A stretch of 53,716 nucleotides of DNA from an uncultured Verrucomicrobiota bacterium (GTDB taxonomy: Bacteria; Verrucomicrobiota; Verrucomicrobiia; Opitutales; Opitutaceae): contig CAJCBL010000209.1 of NCBI GenBank assembly GCA_903960515.1, forward strand, positions 1 to 53,716, read 5' to 3'. Each line of letters starts with the position of its first letter. Position 1 is the first letter of the stretch. Under the pieces are notes generated by a model, which was not told where the DNA came from, made no database searches, and saw only the letters and a program-made list of their open reading frames with translations. Positions 1-9,231 of this stretch are shown one piece after another. Position numbers and translations under genes: made by a program.

Positions 1-1
1 G

Positions 2-844
2 GCCAGCATCCTCAACGTTGTCTCCGAAGCGTACCGGCTTTTCCGCAACACCCTGCGCTACCAGCTCTCCTGCCTCTACGACTTCGACCCCGCACTCGAC
101 TCCGTGCCGGTGGGCCAGCTCGACAACATCGACCGTTGGGCGCTGCACAAAACCGCCGAGCTGGTCGCCTCCACCACAGCAGCCTACGAGGCCTACGAGT
201 TCCACCGCGTCTACCAGCTGGTGAACCAGTTCTGCTCGGTCACCCTGTCGGCGACCTACCACGACATCATCAAGGACCGCATGTACACGCTGGCGCCCGC
301 CGCGCCGCTGCGCCGCAGCACCCAGACGGCGATCCACGCGGTGTTCGAGGCCCTCGCAAAGATCGCCGCCCCGCTGATGTCGTTCACAGCCGACGAGGCG
401 TGGTCGTACTCCGCGCACCGCACCGAATACGCCGACGACTCGATCCACCTCCAGAACTGGCCGCAGGTGCCGCCCTCCTGGCACGCCCCCGAACTCGCCG
501 CCGAGCTCGACAGGCTCATCGCCTTCCGTGCCCGCGTGAACGAGAAACTGGAGTCGCTGCGCCAATCCAAGGAGATCGGCAAGAGCCTCGATGCCGCCGT
601 GCAGCTCACCGGCGCCGCCGACGATCCGATCTTCTCCACCCTCAGCCGCCACCGCGACAGCCTCGCGGAGCTCTTCATCGTCTCGCACGTCGACCTCGTT
701 GTGGGCCACGGCGAAGTGTCGATCGTCGCCACCGTCGCCGGCGGCGAGCGCTGCCCGCGCTGCTGGCGCTGGGTACCCGCCCTTTCATCCACCCCCGACC
801 ACGGCGCCGCATGCCCCCGCTGCGCCGAGGCGATCACCCGTTAA
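2..844 (+). CDS. ileS: Isoleucyl-tRNA synthetase, C-terminal part (5' end outside window)
   Basis: This frame is open from the first bases of the window and runs 280 codons to TAA at 842-844. It is the anticodon-binding and C-terminal part of cytoplasmic isoleucyl-tRNA synthetase, which charges tRNA-Ile. The visible part begins with the family signature around ILNVVSEAYR..RNTLRYQL and YDFDP. It ends with a zinc finger of the bacterial IleRS type: CPRCWRW, then CPRC about 20 residues later, close to the stop. The catalytic HIGH and KMSKS motifs must lie upstream of the window, so this is an edge truncation and not a broken gene. The next gene starts 26 bp downstream on the same strand. Confidence 0.96.
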   Translation, partial: ASILNVVSEAYRLFRNTLRYQLSCLYDFDPALDSVPVGQLDNIDRWALHKTAELVASTTAAYEAYEFHRVYQLVNQFCSVTLSATYHDIIKDRMYTLAPAAPLRRSTQTAIHAVFEALAKIAAPLMSFTADEAWSYSAHRTEYADDSIHLQNWPQVPPSWHAPELAAELDRLIAFRARVNEKLESLRQSKEIGKSLDAAVQLTGAADDPIFSTLSRHRDSLAELFIVSHVDLVVGHGEVSIVATVAGGERCPRCWRWVPALSSTPDHGAACPRCAEAITR

Positions 845-870
845 TACGCCAACCCGCTGTCTCTCCGCGT

Positions 871-2487
871 ATGCCCTCCTCGCATAAGTCCAAGCCTGTC
901 CCGGGCCAGAAGCCCCTCGCCGCAAAGCCCGCCCAGGTCGCGCCTGTGAAGAAACCGGCTACGCAGGCCAAACCCGGGTCCCCGGCCAAGCCCGACGCTG
1001 CCAAGCCCGCTCCGGCGAAACCCGCACCTGCCAAGCCCGATCAAGCGAAGCACCACCAGCCAGCCAAAGCGCAAGGGCTCTCCAACAAGCCCGCCGCCAA
1101 GCCAGCCCCGGATAAGAAGTCTCCGGTCACGAAAGCGCCCGAGCCTGTCAAGCCGGCCGCCAAAGTCCCCGCCAAGCCCACGCAGGTGACCAAGCCTGAG
1201 CCGACCGGCAAGTCGGCTCCCTTCGCCAAGCCTGCTACGCAAGCCAAGCCCACGCCTGCCTCCAAGCCCTCGGTACAAACCAAAGCGGTTCCCTTCGCCA
1301 AGCCCGCATCGCAAACCAGGCCGACGCCCTTCGCCAAACCTGAGCCAATCGGCAAGTCGGTTCCCTTCGCCAAGCCTACGGCACAAGCCAAGCAGCCCCC
1401 CGCCGCCAAACCTGCTCCATTTGCCAAATCCGAGCCCGCCGCGAAGGCCGCTCCGGTGACCAAGACAGCCCCCGCAACCAAGCCTTCATCACAAGCCAGG
1501 CCGGTTCCCGTTGCAAAGTCAGTTCCCGCCGCCAAGCCGGCGGCGCCGGCAAAACCCGCGCAGTCACCCAAGCCCGTTCACACCGCCCCACCCTCGCCCG
1601 CCGCCAAGCCCGCGCCTGTCGCCAAGGCCTCGCTGGTGGCCGCAAAGCCGTCGCCCGCCACTCCCGCCGCTCCCGCCGCCAAGCCGGCATCCTCGCCAGC
1701 AGCCAAAGCGGCCTCGGCGATCGGTAAAGCCGCCGCCAAGGCCGATGCCCTGCGCGCTCGCATCCTCGAACGCCGTACGGCCAAGCCGATCGCCTTCACC
1801 CTCGACGAGGTCCGCGAGATCGCAAAGGTCAATCTCCCCCGCGCCGACGAGAAGAACGGACTGGCTGGCAACGGTGCGGCCGGCAAGGCCCGCACCCAAG
1901 CCGAGGAGATCGAGGCGAAGCTCAAGAAGGCCGCCCAACCCCACTTCGTGAAGGCCGCCAGCCTAGCCGATATCCTGGGATACAATCCCGCCAAACAGGC
2001 AGCCCCCACCGTGCTCTCCGATTCGGAGGTCGATCCGAAATTCCAGCGCTACTACAAGCTGCTCATCGACCTGCGCGAACACGTAGCCAGCGGGCTCGAC
2101 ACCCATACCGAGCAGACCCTCAAGCGCTCCTCCAAGGACGACTCAGGCGATCTCTCCGGCTACGGCCAGCACATGGCCGACGCCGGCACCGACACCTTCG
2201 ACCGCGACTTCGCCCTCAGCCTCGTATCCAACGAGCAGGAGGCCCTTGCCGAGGTCGAGGCCGCCATCCAGCGCATCAAGCTGGGCACCTACGGCGTCTG
2301 CGAACTCACAGGCAAGCCTATCAACAAGGACCGCCTGATGGCCGTGCCCTTCGCCCGTTTCTCCGTTGAAAGCCAGACCGAGGTCGAGCGCACCAAACGG
2401 CGCACCTCCTCCCGGGCCGGACTCTTTGGCGAGAGCGAAGACGGCGCCAAGATGGACGACGACGGCGGCGGCGGCGGGGACGATTGA
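871..2487 (+). CDS. DksA/TraR-family protein with a long Lys-Pro-Ala-rich N-terminus
   Basis: Encodes 538 residues from ATG 871. The frame stays open upstream inside ileS, but 871 is the first Met after the ileS stop. Roughly residues 7-290 are low complexity, built from AKP, PFAKP and PVAKP-like units: very basic and surely disordered. Residues about 290-420 are mixed charged, with a likely coiled coil. The C-terminus (about 440-510) matches DksA/TraR proteins: FDRDFALSLVSNEQEALAEV, then GTYGVCELTGKPINKDRL. Only one Cys of the usual four-Cys zinc finger is present (CELTG), so zinc binding is doubtful. DksA-type proteins bind RNA polymerase in the stringent response. A dksA-like gene next to lspA is also known from Chlamydia. 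The acidic Gly/Asp tail overlaps the lspA start. The family call is firm; the role of the basic region is unknown. Confidence 0.85.
   Translation: MPSSHKSKPVPGQKPLAAKPAQVAPVKKPATQAKPGSPAKPDAAKPAPAKPAPAKPDQAKHHQPAKAQGLSNKPAAKPAPDKKSPVTKAPEPVKPAAKVPAKPTQVTKPEPTGKSAPFAKPATQAKPTPASKPSVQTKAVPFAKPASQTRPTPFAKPEPIGKSVPFAKPTAQAKQPPAAKPAPFAKSEPAAKAAPVTKTAPATKPSSQARPVPVAKSVPAAKPAAPAKPAQSPKPVHTAPPSPAAKPAPVAKASLVAAKPSPATPAAPAAKPASSPAAKAASAIGKAAAKADALRARILERRTAKPIAFTLDEVREIAKVNLPRADEKNGLAGNGAAGKARTQAEEIEAKLKKAAQPHFVKAASLADILGYNPAKQAAPTVLSDSEVDPKFQRYYKLLIDLREHVASGLDTHTEQTLKRSSKDDSGDLSGYGQHMADAGTDTFDRDFALSLVSNEQEALAEVEAAIQRIKLGTYGVCELTGKPINKDRLMAVPFARFSVESQTEVERTKRRTSSRAGLFGESEDGAKMDDDGGGGGDD
890..1740 (+). 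repeat. Low-complexity AAGCC(C/N) repeat region coding for Lys-Pro-Ala units
   Basis: About 850 bp inside the dksA-like gene is a degenerate repeat of codons for Ala-Lys-Pro, with recurrent longer units such as CCCTTCGCCAAGCC (Pro-Phe-Ala-Lys-Pro) between about 1220 and 1440. The repeats keep several shadow frames open on both strands, including long Gly/Leu-rich frames on the minus strand that are not genes. The unit length is a multiple of three, so copy number can change without breaking the reading frame. Confidence 0.8.
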
Positions 2488-2996
2488 CCGCCGTGCTAGC
2501 CCGCCTCACCCGCTACCTCTGGCTGCTCGGCCTGGCCTTGGGCGTATTCGCCCTCGACCAGGTCACCAAGCTCTGGATCTCCGCTGCGTTGCCGTTCAAC
2601 ACCTACGGCGCCCCGGGGCACGTGGAGATCGTGCCCGGGTTCTTCAACCTGGTGCACGTGGGCAACACCGGCGCAGCCTGGAGCCTGCTCTCCGGCCGCA
2701 GCACGCTGCTGGCCGTGCTGGCGCTGGTCACTCTGGCCGCGATCTTCCTTTGCCGCCGCCATCTCGCGCTGGAGTTGCGCCCGGTGCAGATCTGCTTCGG
2801 GCTGCTCTGCGGCGGCATCGCCGGCAATCTGGTCGACCGGGTGGCCTACGGCCACGTTGTCGACTTCCTGGACTTCCATTTCGGCAGCTACATCTATCCC
2901 ACCTTCAACGTGGCCGACTCCGGCATCGTCTGCGGTGTGGCCCTGTACATCCTCTTCACTTTGCGCACCGCGCCCGAGAAGAAGAGCGAGCCCTAG
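2484..2996 (+). CDS. lspA: Signal peptidase II (prolipoprotein signal peptidase)
   Basis: An inner-membrane aspartyl protease that cleaves the signal peptide of lipoproteins after lipidation. The protein has up to 170 residues, normal for the family, with four hydrophobic segments. Family motifs are present: ALDQVTK near the N-terminus, NTGAAWSLL, GGIAGNLVDR and VVDFLDF, and FNVADSGI with the catalytic Asp. The start is either TTG 2484, which overlaps the TGA stop of the dksA-like gene (TTGA), or GTG 2493 three codons later; either way translation is probably coupled. Several likely lipoproteins in this window (starting at 18802, 44119 and 50707) would be its substrates. The gene faces hemD with a 58-bp gap in which I see no clear terminator. 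Confidence 0.95.
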   Translation: MTAVLARLTRYLWLLGLALGVFALDQVTKLWISAALPFNTYGAPGHVEIVPGFFNLVHVGNTGAAWSLLSGRSTLLAVLALVTLAAIFLCRRHLALELRPVQICFGLLCGGIAGNLVDRVAYGHVVDFLDFHFGSYIYPTFNVADSGIVCGVALYILFTLRTAPEKKSEP

Positions 2997-3054
2997 CCCC
3001 CCGTGGCTCGCGCCCCCTCCACCTTCCAGAGGCAAGAGAGGGCGAGCGCCTCGG

Positions 3055-3861
3055 CTAGCGCTGGAACTTCTTCACTACAGCGGCCACCAGCGCCTCGCTA
3101 GTCGCCGTACTGGCCTCGAAGTCCACCGGCACTCCCACCTTGCGCAACGCGTCGGAGGTCACCGGGCCCATGCTGCCTGTGAGGGGGCGCTTCGCTCCCG
3201 GGCGCAGCGCCAGGGTGGACGCCTGCTTGACGAAGGACTCCACGGCCGAGCCGCTGGCAAAAAGCACCGCATCCGCACCGTGTTGACGGAATTCAGCAGC
3301 GGCATCGGTGCCGCCCGCCTCAGCCTCCCCGGTGGCGTAGACCGGCAACTGGTCGACGATCGCCTGCCGGGCGAGCAGCCCCAGCATCACCACGTCGCGG
3401 TTACGATCGCCGGTGACAACCAGCATCTTCACATGCTCCACCGACTGGTAGTCGCACAGCGCGTTCACCAGCGCCTCGCCCACGTGCTCGGAGGGCATCA
3501 CGTCGACCTCCAGGTGCAGGGCAGCCAGCTCCTTGGCCGTTGCCGGGCCCACTGCGGCCAGCCGCGCGCCGCCGATGGCCCGGATATCGCGGAAGCGCCG
3601 GAAGAACTCGCCGAAAAAATGCCGCACGCCGTTGGCGCTGGTGAACACCAGCCACTCGTAGCTGGCGATGCCGCCAAACACCTCGTCGGCCGTCGTGGCA
3701 TCCACCTCCGAGACGATCTCAATCAAAGGAAGTTCGAGCACCGTGGCCCCCAGCGCAGCGAGTTGATCTCGCAGCTCGCCCGCCTGTTCGCGGGCCCGGG
3801 TAATGACAATGCGGCGCCCCGTCAACGGGAGGCCAGCGGAAGGTTTGGCGGATTCACTCAT
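3055..3861 (-). CDS. hemD: Uroporphyrinogen-III synthase
   Basis: Closes hydroxymethylbilane to uroporphyrinogen III in tetrapyrrole (haem/cobalamin) synthesis. It has 268 residues, the usual length. The N-terminal GRRIVITRAREQAGEL and ELPLIEI segments and the later LVFTSANGVRHFF and ADAVLFASGSAVESF segments fit the two-lobed HemD fold. HemD sequences diverge strongly, so the identification also leans on position: its ATG overlaps the hemC stop by 4 bp (ATGA at 3858-3861), the common hemCD arrangement. Cytoplasmic. Confidence 0.93.
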   Translation of the reverse strand: MSESAKPSAGLPLTGRRIVITRAREQAGELRDQLAALGATVLELPLIEIVSEVDATTADEVFGGIASYEWLVFTSANGVRHFFGEFFRRFRDIRAIGGARLAAVGPATAKELAALHLEVDVMPSEHVGEALVNALCDYQSVEHVKMLVVTGDRNRDVVMLGLLARQAIVDQLPVYATGEAEAGGTDAAAEFRQHGADAVLFASGSAVESFVKQASTLALRPGAKRPLTGSMGPVTSDALRKVGVPVDFEASTATSEALVAAVVKKFQR

Positions 3862-4709
3862 ACGAGCCCAAGCTCCTTGAGCACGCGGGCGGCGAAGTCA
3901 ACGGGCGCGCTTCCGTCATAGCCCCGGCACTGCAGGCCGCAACGCTCGTGGAAGAGCCTCACACTGCCGCCCGGCTCGGCATGCGCGGCAAACGCGATCT
4001 GGCAGCCCGCCCCGGTGAGCGACTGGAAGGCCCTCTCGATGCCCACGTCGCGCCGAGTGCGGGAGTCGAGCAGCGGGGCGAACCTTGCCTCGTCCTCGCG
4101 CCGGCATTGCACCGCCACCGCGCCCTGCCCCACCGCTGGCACCATCTCGTCGACCGTGAGCGGGCGAAACTCCACCCCGGGCCACTCGCGGATGCCCAGC
4201 CGCTTGAGCCCGGCCTGCGCCAGGATCGTCGCATCGGCATCGCCACGAGCGATCTTGCCCAGCCGGGTGTCCACGTTGCCGCGGATCTCGGTGAACCCGA
4301 GCCCGGGGAAGAGCCGGGAGATCTGTATCCGCCGCCTCGGGCTGCTCGTGGCCAGCGTCGCCGGAGTATGGACTCCTGTGCGCAGCACCAGCACATCCCG
4401 CGGATCCTCGCGCGGCAGATAGCCGGCAACCACCAGATCGGATTCCGCCACTTCGCCGGGCAGATCCTTGGTGCTGTGCATCGCCAGGGTGGCCTCGCCG
4501 CAGCGCAGCGCAGCCTCGATCTCGGCGGTGAACAGGCCCTTGCCCCCCTGCTTCTCCAAAGACCATTCCAGCTTGCGGTCGCCGGTGGTAACCACCTTGA
4601 GCAGTTCAAACTCCACGCCCGGCAACTGCGCGGCGAGATGGGCGATCACCAAGTGGGTTTGGGCAAGAGCGAGCGGGCTCTTGCGTGTGGCAATGCGAAG
4701 CGGAGGCAC
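3858..4709 (-). CDS. hemC: Hydroxymethylbilane synthase (porphobilinogen deaminase)
   Basis: Polymerises four porphobilinogens to hydroxymethylbilane. It has 283 residues. Motifs visible: RIATRKSPLALAQ at the N-terminus, KGLFTAEIEAALRCGE, AMHSTKDLP, TSSPRRRIQ, EIRGNVDTRLGK and VPAVGQGA. The dipyrromethane cofactor is attached at Cys in LTGAGCQIAFAAH. It forms a translationally coupled pair with hemD. The 147 bp upstream, before the sigma-54 regulator gene, shows no convincing promoter by eye. Confidence 0.96.
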   Translation of the reverse strand: MPPLRIATRKSPLALAQTHLVIAHLAAQLPGVEFELLKVVTTGDRKLEWSLEKQGGKGLFTAEIEAALRCGEATLAMHSTKDLPGEVAESDLVVAGYLPREDPRDVLVLRTGVHTPATLATSSPRRRIQISRLFPGLGFTEIRGNVDTRLGKIARGDADATILAQAGLKRLGIREWPGVEFRPLTVDEMVPAVGQGAVAVQCRREDEARFAPLLDSRTRRDVGIERAFQSLTGAGCQIAFAAHAEPGGSVRLFHERCGLQCRGYDGSAPVDFAARVLKELGLV

Positions 4710-4856
4710 GGGTGCGAATTTGTCCCGCTCCGCCGCCTTGGCGCGAGCAGGATTTCCGCAGCTCGTTCCATTTCGCCAGCGTTTGCAAAAGCTCGGGGAG
4801 GCACACCCGCCGCACTACTGCCCGCCGGCGCGCCTCACAACGGATCCAACCCGCCC

Positions 4857-6404
<1,548 letters not shown>

Positions 6405-6465
6405 CGGAATGGCGTGCGTTGACAACCGCGGCACTGCCGCGGCGGAATAGATTGTTTCCGGGCAA

Positions 6466-7566
6466 ATGAACCGCTGGTCAATCGCCTTGTTCCGCCTCTT
6501 TGGCATCCGACTCGAAGTGCACGCCACCTTCCTGCTGCTCTTGACCTTGGCCGGCTACGACGGCTGGCGGGCAGATGGCGCGGCCGGCGCAGCGTGGGAG
6601 GTGGTCTTTGTCGGGCTCATGTTTGGCTGCGTGGTGCTGCACGAACTGGGGCATGCTCTGGCCGCGCTCCGCTACGGCATCCGGGCCTCGCGTATCCTGT
6701 TATTGCCCATCGGAGGCATGGCGCAGTTCGACTCCCTGCCCCGCCAACCCGGCCGCGAACTGGTCATCGCCCTGGCCGGACCCGCAGTGAACTACCTGCT
6801 GATCGGCCTGATCGTGGCGGGCTTCGGTTGGCCCCCGGCGCTGGGCGATGTGGGCCTGCCCACCCGCATGGCCGAAATCCCCCACGCCCTTCTGCTGATC
6901 AATCTGATGATGGGCGTCTTCAATCTCCTGCCCGCCTTCCCGATGGACGGCGGTCGCGTGCTTCGAGCCCTGCTGGCCCTGCGCTTCGGCCACGCCCGAG
7001 CCACCCGCTGGGCCGCCCGCAGCGGCCAGGTGATCGCCTTGGTATGCGGCAGCGGAGCAATCTACGCGTCGGTCTTCCTCGGCTACAATCTCTGGATGGT
7101 CGCAGCGCTGTTCGCCTTCATCGGTTACGGCGCAGAGATGGAATACCGCCTCGTGCGCAACGAAAACTTCTATGCCGGGCTGGCTGTAGGCGATGTCACC
7201 CGAAGCGATTTCCTCGCCTTCCATCCCGATACTACTGTCGCCGCCGCACTGGAAGCGCTGCGCCGCACCGTGCCTCAGGACCTGCTACTGATTTCCTCCA
7301 ACGGTCCAGTGGGCATCGTAACGCGGGCGCGCATCGCCGCCGCGATTCGGGCCGGCTGCGAGCACGAGCCCCTCGCCCAGCACGCCACCCACGACTTCCT
7401 CGAACTGCAGGCGGAAGGGGCGCTGGGCACCGCCGCCCGCGATATCGTCCGCCGGAGCCAACAACTCTTCCCCGTGTATTCTTTCGGGCGGCTTATCGGA
7501 GTCTGCGATACACGCCACCTCGAAGAGAGCGTGCGCCTGCTGCGCCTGCGCCCACCCGGGCGCTGA
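6466..7566 (+). CDS. Site-2-type M50 zinc metalloprotease with CBS-like C-terminus
   Basis: A 366-residue inner-membrane protease. Zinc motif HELGH lies at residues 59-63 in a hydrophobic segment, and the second motif [12 protein letters not shown], carrying the third zinc ligand Asp, at about 150-161. There are about six membrane segments, then a soluble region (about 235-360) that resembles a pair of CBS domains ([37 protein letters not shown]). This is the SpoIVFB/Rv2625c-like M50B layout, in which CBS domains sense nucleotides. PDZ domains of the RseP type are absent. The substrate is unknown. Divergent from the sigma-54 regulator. Confidence 0.9.
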   Translation: MNRWSIALFRLFGIRLEVHATFLLLLTLAGYDGWRADGAAGAAWEVVFVGLMFGCVVLHELGHALAALRYGIRASRILLLPIGGMAQFDSLPRQPGRELVIALAGPAVNYLLIGLIVAGFGWPPALGDVGLPTRMAEIPHALLLINLMMGVFNLLPAFPMDGGRVLRALLALRFGHARATRWAARSGQVIALVCGSGAIYASVFLGYNLWMVAALFAFIGYGAEMEYRLVRNENFYAGLAVGDVTRSDFLAFHPDTTVAAALEALRRTVPQDLLLISSNGPVGIVTRARIAAAIRAGCEHEPLAQHATHDFLELQAEGALGTAARDIVRRSQQLFPVYSFGRLIGVCDTRHLEESVRLLRLRPPGR

Positions 7567-7590
7567 GCGGGGCTCCCCGAGAAACACAAA

Positions 7591-7618
7591 GCCGCCTCCG
7601 ATCAAAATCGGGGGCGGC
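7591..7618 (-). terminator. Hairpin terminator between convergent genes
   Basis: GCCGCCTCCGAT and ATCGGGGGCGGC form a 12-bp stem (one G-T pair) around the loop CAAA. On the minus strand the stem is followed by TTTGTGTTT, which suits termination of the Cys-rich gene. On the plus strand it could also end the protease transcript, though no T-run follows there. Confidence 0.7.
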
Positions 7619-7644
7619 CCAAAAGCGCACCGCTGGGCGGAGTG

Positions 7645-7959
7645 CTACTTTGTGGCGGGAGGATTGCACTTCTCGCAGGCCTTGCCGGCCTTGGCGGCCT
7701 CGGCGCAACAGGCCATCGCCGTATCGGATTTCTCGCCCACCTTCGGGCAAGCCTCCGTGTTCTTCGCGCACGAATTGGCGCAGCAGGGTTTCTCGCACCC
7801 CGCAGGACACCCCTCCTTGGGCTGCTCGCAGGCGACGGCGCAGGCCTTTTCGGCCTTGGGGCAAGAGTCCTTCTTCGCGCAGGAGCCGCACTCGGCGGAT
7901 ACAAGGCCGGCACAGGCGGCGAAGACACAGAGGGTGAGCAGAACACGGATGGATTTCAT
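7645..7959 (-). CDS. Small secreted cysteine-rich protein
   Basis: Encodes 104 residues from ATG 7959; the longer frame upstream reads through the tRNA and is not real. It has a clear Sec signal peptide: MKSIRVL, then a hydrophobic core, with likely cleavage after VSA before ECGSC. The mature part (about 82 residues) carries 15 cysteines, many in CxxC, CC and CxxxC spacings, plus many Lys, Ala, Glu and Pro. There is no CxxCH haem motif. It may bind metal or form a disulfide-rich structure in the periplasm or outside the cell; I do not recognise a named family. It has its own terminator at 7591-7618. Upstream, TTGACG and TACAAC on the minus strand look like promoter boxes but are only 14 bp apart, and GTTGTACAAC (8038-8047) is a perfect palindrome. 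Confidence 0.8.
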   Translation of the reverse strand: MKSIRVLLTLCVFAACAGLVSAECGSCAKKDSCPKAEKACAVACEQPKEGCPAGCEKPCCANSCAKNTEACPKVGEKSDTAMACCAEAAKAGKACEKCNPPATK

Positions 7960-8080
7960 GGGCGACGCACGGGGAGGTAACTGAAACTCCGGGCCGGGAC
8001 ACGTGGGTGTCACCGCCTGAACCCGGGGCGGGGGGAGGTTGTACAACCCGGCCCGGGCGTCAATTCGCCCTCCGATCCCC

Positions 8081-8112
8081 GAAAACAAAAACGGCATCCT
8101 TTCGGATGCCGT
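8081..8112 (-). terminator. Rho-independent terminator of the tRNA-Ala gene
   Basis: ACGGCATCC (8091-8099) pairs with GGATGCCGT (8104-8112) around a four-base loop. On the minus strand the stem is followed by TTTTTGTTTTC. It lies 9 bp after the encoded CCA end of the tRNA. Confidence 0.9.
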
Positions 8113-8121
8113 TTCGTAAAG

Positions 8122-8197
8122 TGGTGGAGCCGAGGGGTCTCGAACCCCTGACCTCCACAATGCCATTGTGGCGCTCTTCCAACTGAGCTACGACCCC
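8122..8197 (-). tRNA. tRNA-Ala (anticodon GGC)
   Basis: A 76-nt cloverleaf with encoded CCA. The acceptor stem pairs GGGGTCG with CGGCTCC and contains G3-U70, the main identity element for alanyl-tRNA synthetase. The D-arm has AGCTCAGTTGG. The anticodon arm is CCACA, loop ATGGCAT, TGTGG, giving anticodon GGC at loop positions 3-5. The T-arm has GGGGTTCGAGACCCC. An AT-rich stretch just upstream (8230-8265) is where a promoter would be expected. A strong terminator follows. Confidence 0.97.
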
Positions 8198-8485
8198 ACT
8201 TCGAACGAGAGGCCAGACAATCAAAAGCCGCCCACTGAAGGCAAGTAGTTTTTTCAAGAATTTTCCGGCCGGGCTTGGCGCTCCCCATTTCCACCCGAGT
8301 CTATTCATCTTCCCTCGGGTGCGCGCTGTCACGCGACCAATACAGCGGCAAACGCCACGGCCGGGCGCCCCCTTCTACGGAGCTTCTACCTAGGGCAACC
8401 CCGGGAGTGAGGGCCCTACCCTTCCCGGAAAACGCCGGTAAAGTCCTCAGGCTTCCGGCCGATCACTGGGTAGATCCCAAAAACT

Positions 8486-9163
8486 ATGAATACCCTTGTA
8501 CCCACGCGTTTGCGCCATCGGCTGGATGGCTTCACCCTGATCGAGATGATCGGCGTGCTGGCGATCATCGCCATCCTCGCGGTCATCGTCGTCCCGAAAG
8601 TCTTCTCCACCATCGCCGGTTCCCGAGTCACCAGCGCGGTGGCTTCGATCAACTCCATGCGTTCGGCTGTCGCCGAATTCAGCGGCCGCTACGGCACCAT
8701 GCCCCTCACCGGGGCCGACTCCCGTATCGACGACCTGCTCATCACCGCCGGCTTCCTTGAGAACCGCTTTCTGGTGAAGGTGGGCGCCCAACCCGGGGCG
8801 ACCATCGCCACCGGGGCCATCTGGGCGAACACCACCGGTACTTGGGCTATCACCACGGCGGGCGTCGCCCAGGGCGCCCAGTCGCGCATCATCTGCTCGA
8901 ACTCGGTAGCAACCCCTCCCTCCACCGTAGCCGGCTCCAATTTTCGCCTCAACGGCGTAGCCGATCTTCCGGCAGGCTCCCGAGTGGTCGCAGCCGTGTT
9001 GTACAATGTCACCGGGGCGGAGGCCCTCGACCTCAGCCTGCGCATCGACGGCGATGCGTTGTCGAATACCATCCCCACCACCGCCGACGACCGAGGCAAG
9101 GTCGTCTACGCCACCCCGGTCGCCGGGGTGACTACGGCCTACGTCTACCTCGCCCATCAATAA
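8486..9163 (+). CDS. Type IV pilin-like / pseudopilin protein 1
   Basis: Has 225 residues. The N-terminus is a short basic leader (MNTLVPTRLRHRLDG) followed by the class III signal FTLIEMIGVLAIIAILAVIV: prepilin peptidase would cut after the Gly, leaving N-methyl-Phe with Glu at +5. The hydrophobic helix is followed by a polar globular part rich in Thr, Ala and Ser without obvious Cys pairs. It is the first gene of the pilus/secretion operon. The next gene begins 68 bp downstream. It could be a major or minor pilin, or a type II pseudopilin; the sequence does not decide. Prepilin peptidase (PilD) is not in the window. Confidence 0.88.
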   Translation: MNTLVPTRLRHRLDGFTLIEMIGVLAIIAILAVIVVPKVFSTIAGSRVTSAVASINSMRSAVAEFSGRYGTMPLTGADSRIDDLLITAGFLENRFLVKVGAQPGATIATGAIWANTTGTWAITTAGVAQGAQSRIICSNSVATPPSTVAGSNFRLNGVADLPAGSRVVAAVLYNVTGAEALDLSLRIDGDALSNTIPTTADDRGKVVYATPVAGVTTAYVYLAHQ

Positions 9164-9231
9164 CAGGCGCCGCCCCGGCCGCTCGGTGCCGCCTCCCGCG
9201 GTGCCGGCGGCCAGGCAGCAATCACGCCGCC

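Noticed and set aside
841-2009. Several long open frames on the minus strand opposite the dksA-like gene
   Set aside because: They are shadows of the Lys-Pro-Ala codon repeat (Gly/Leu/Arg-rich nonsense peptides) and have no domain or start signal.
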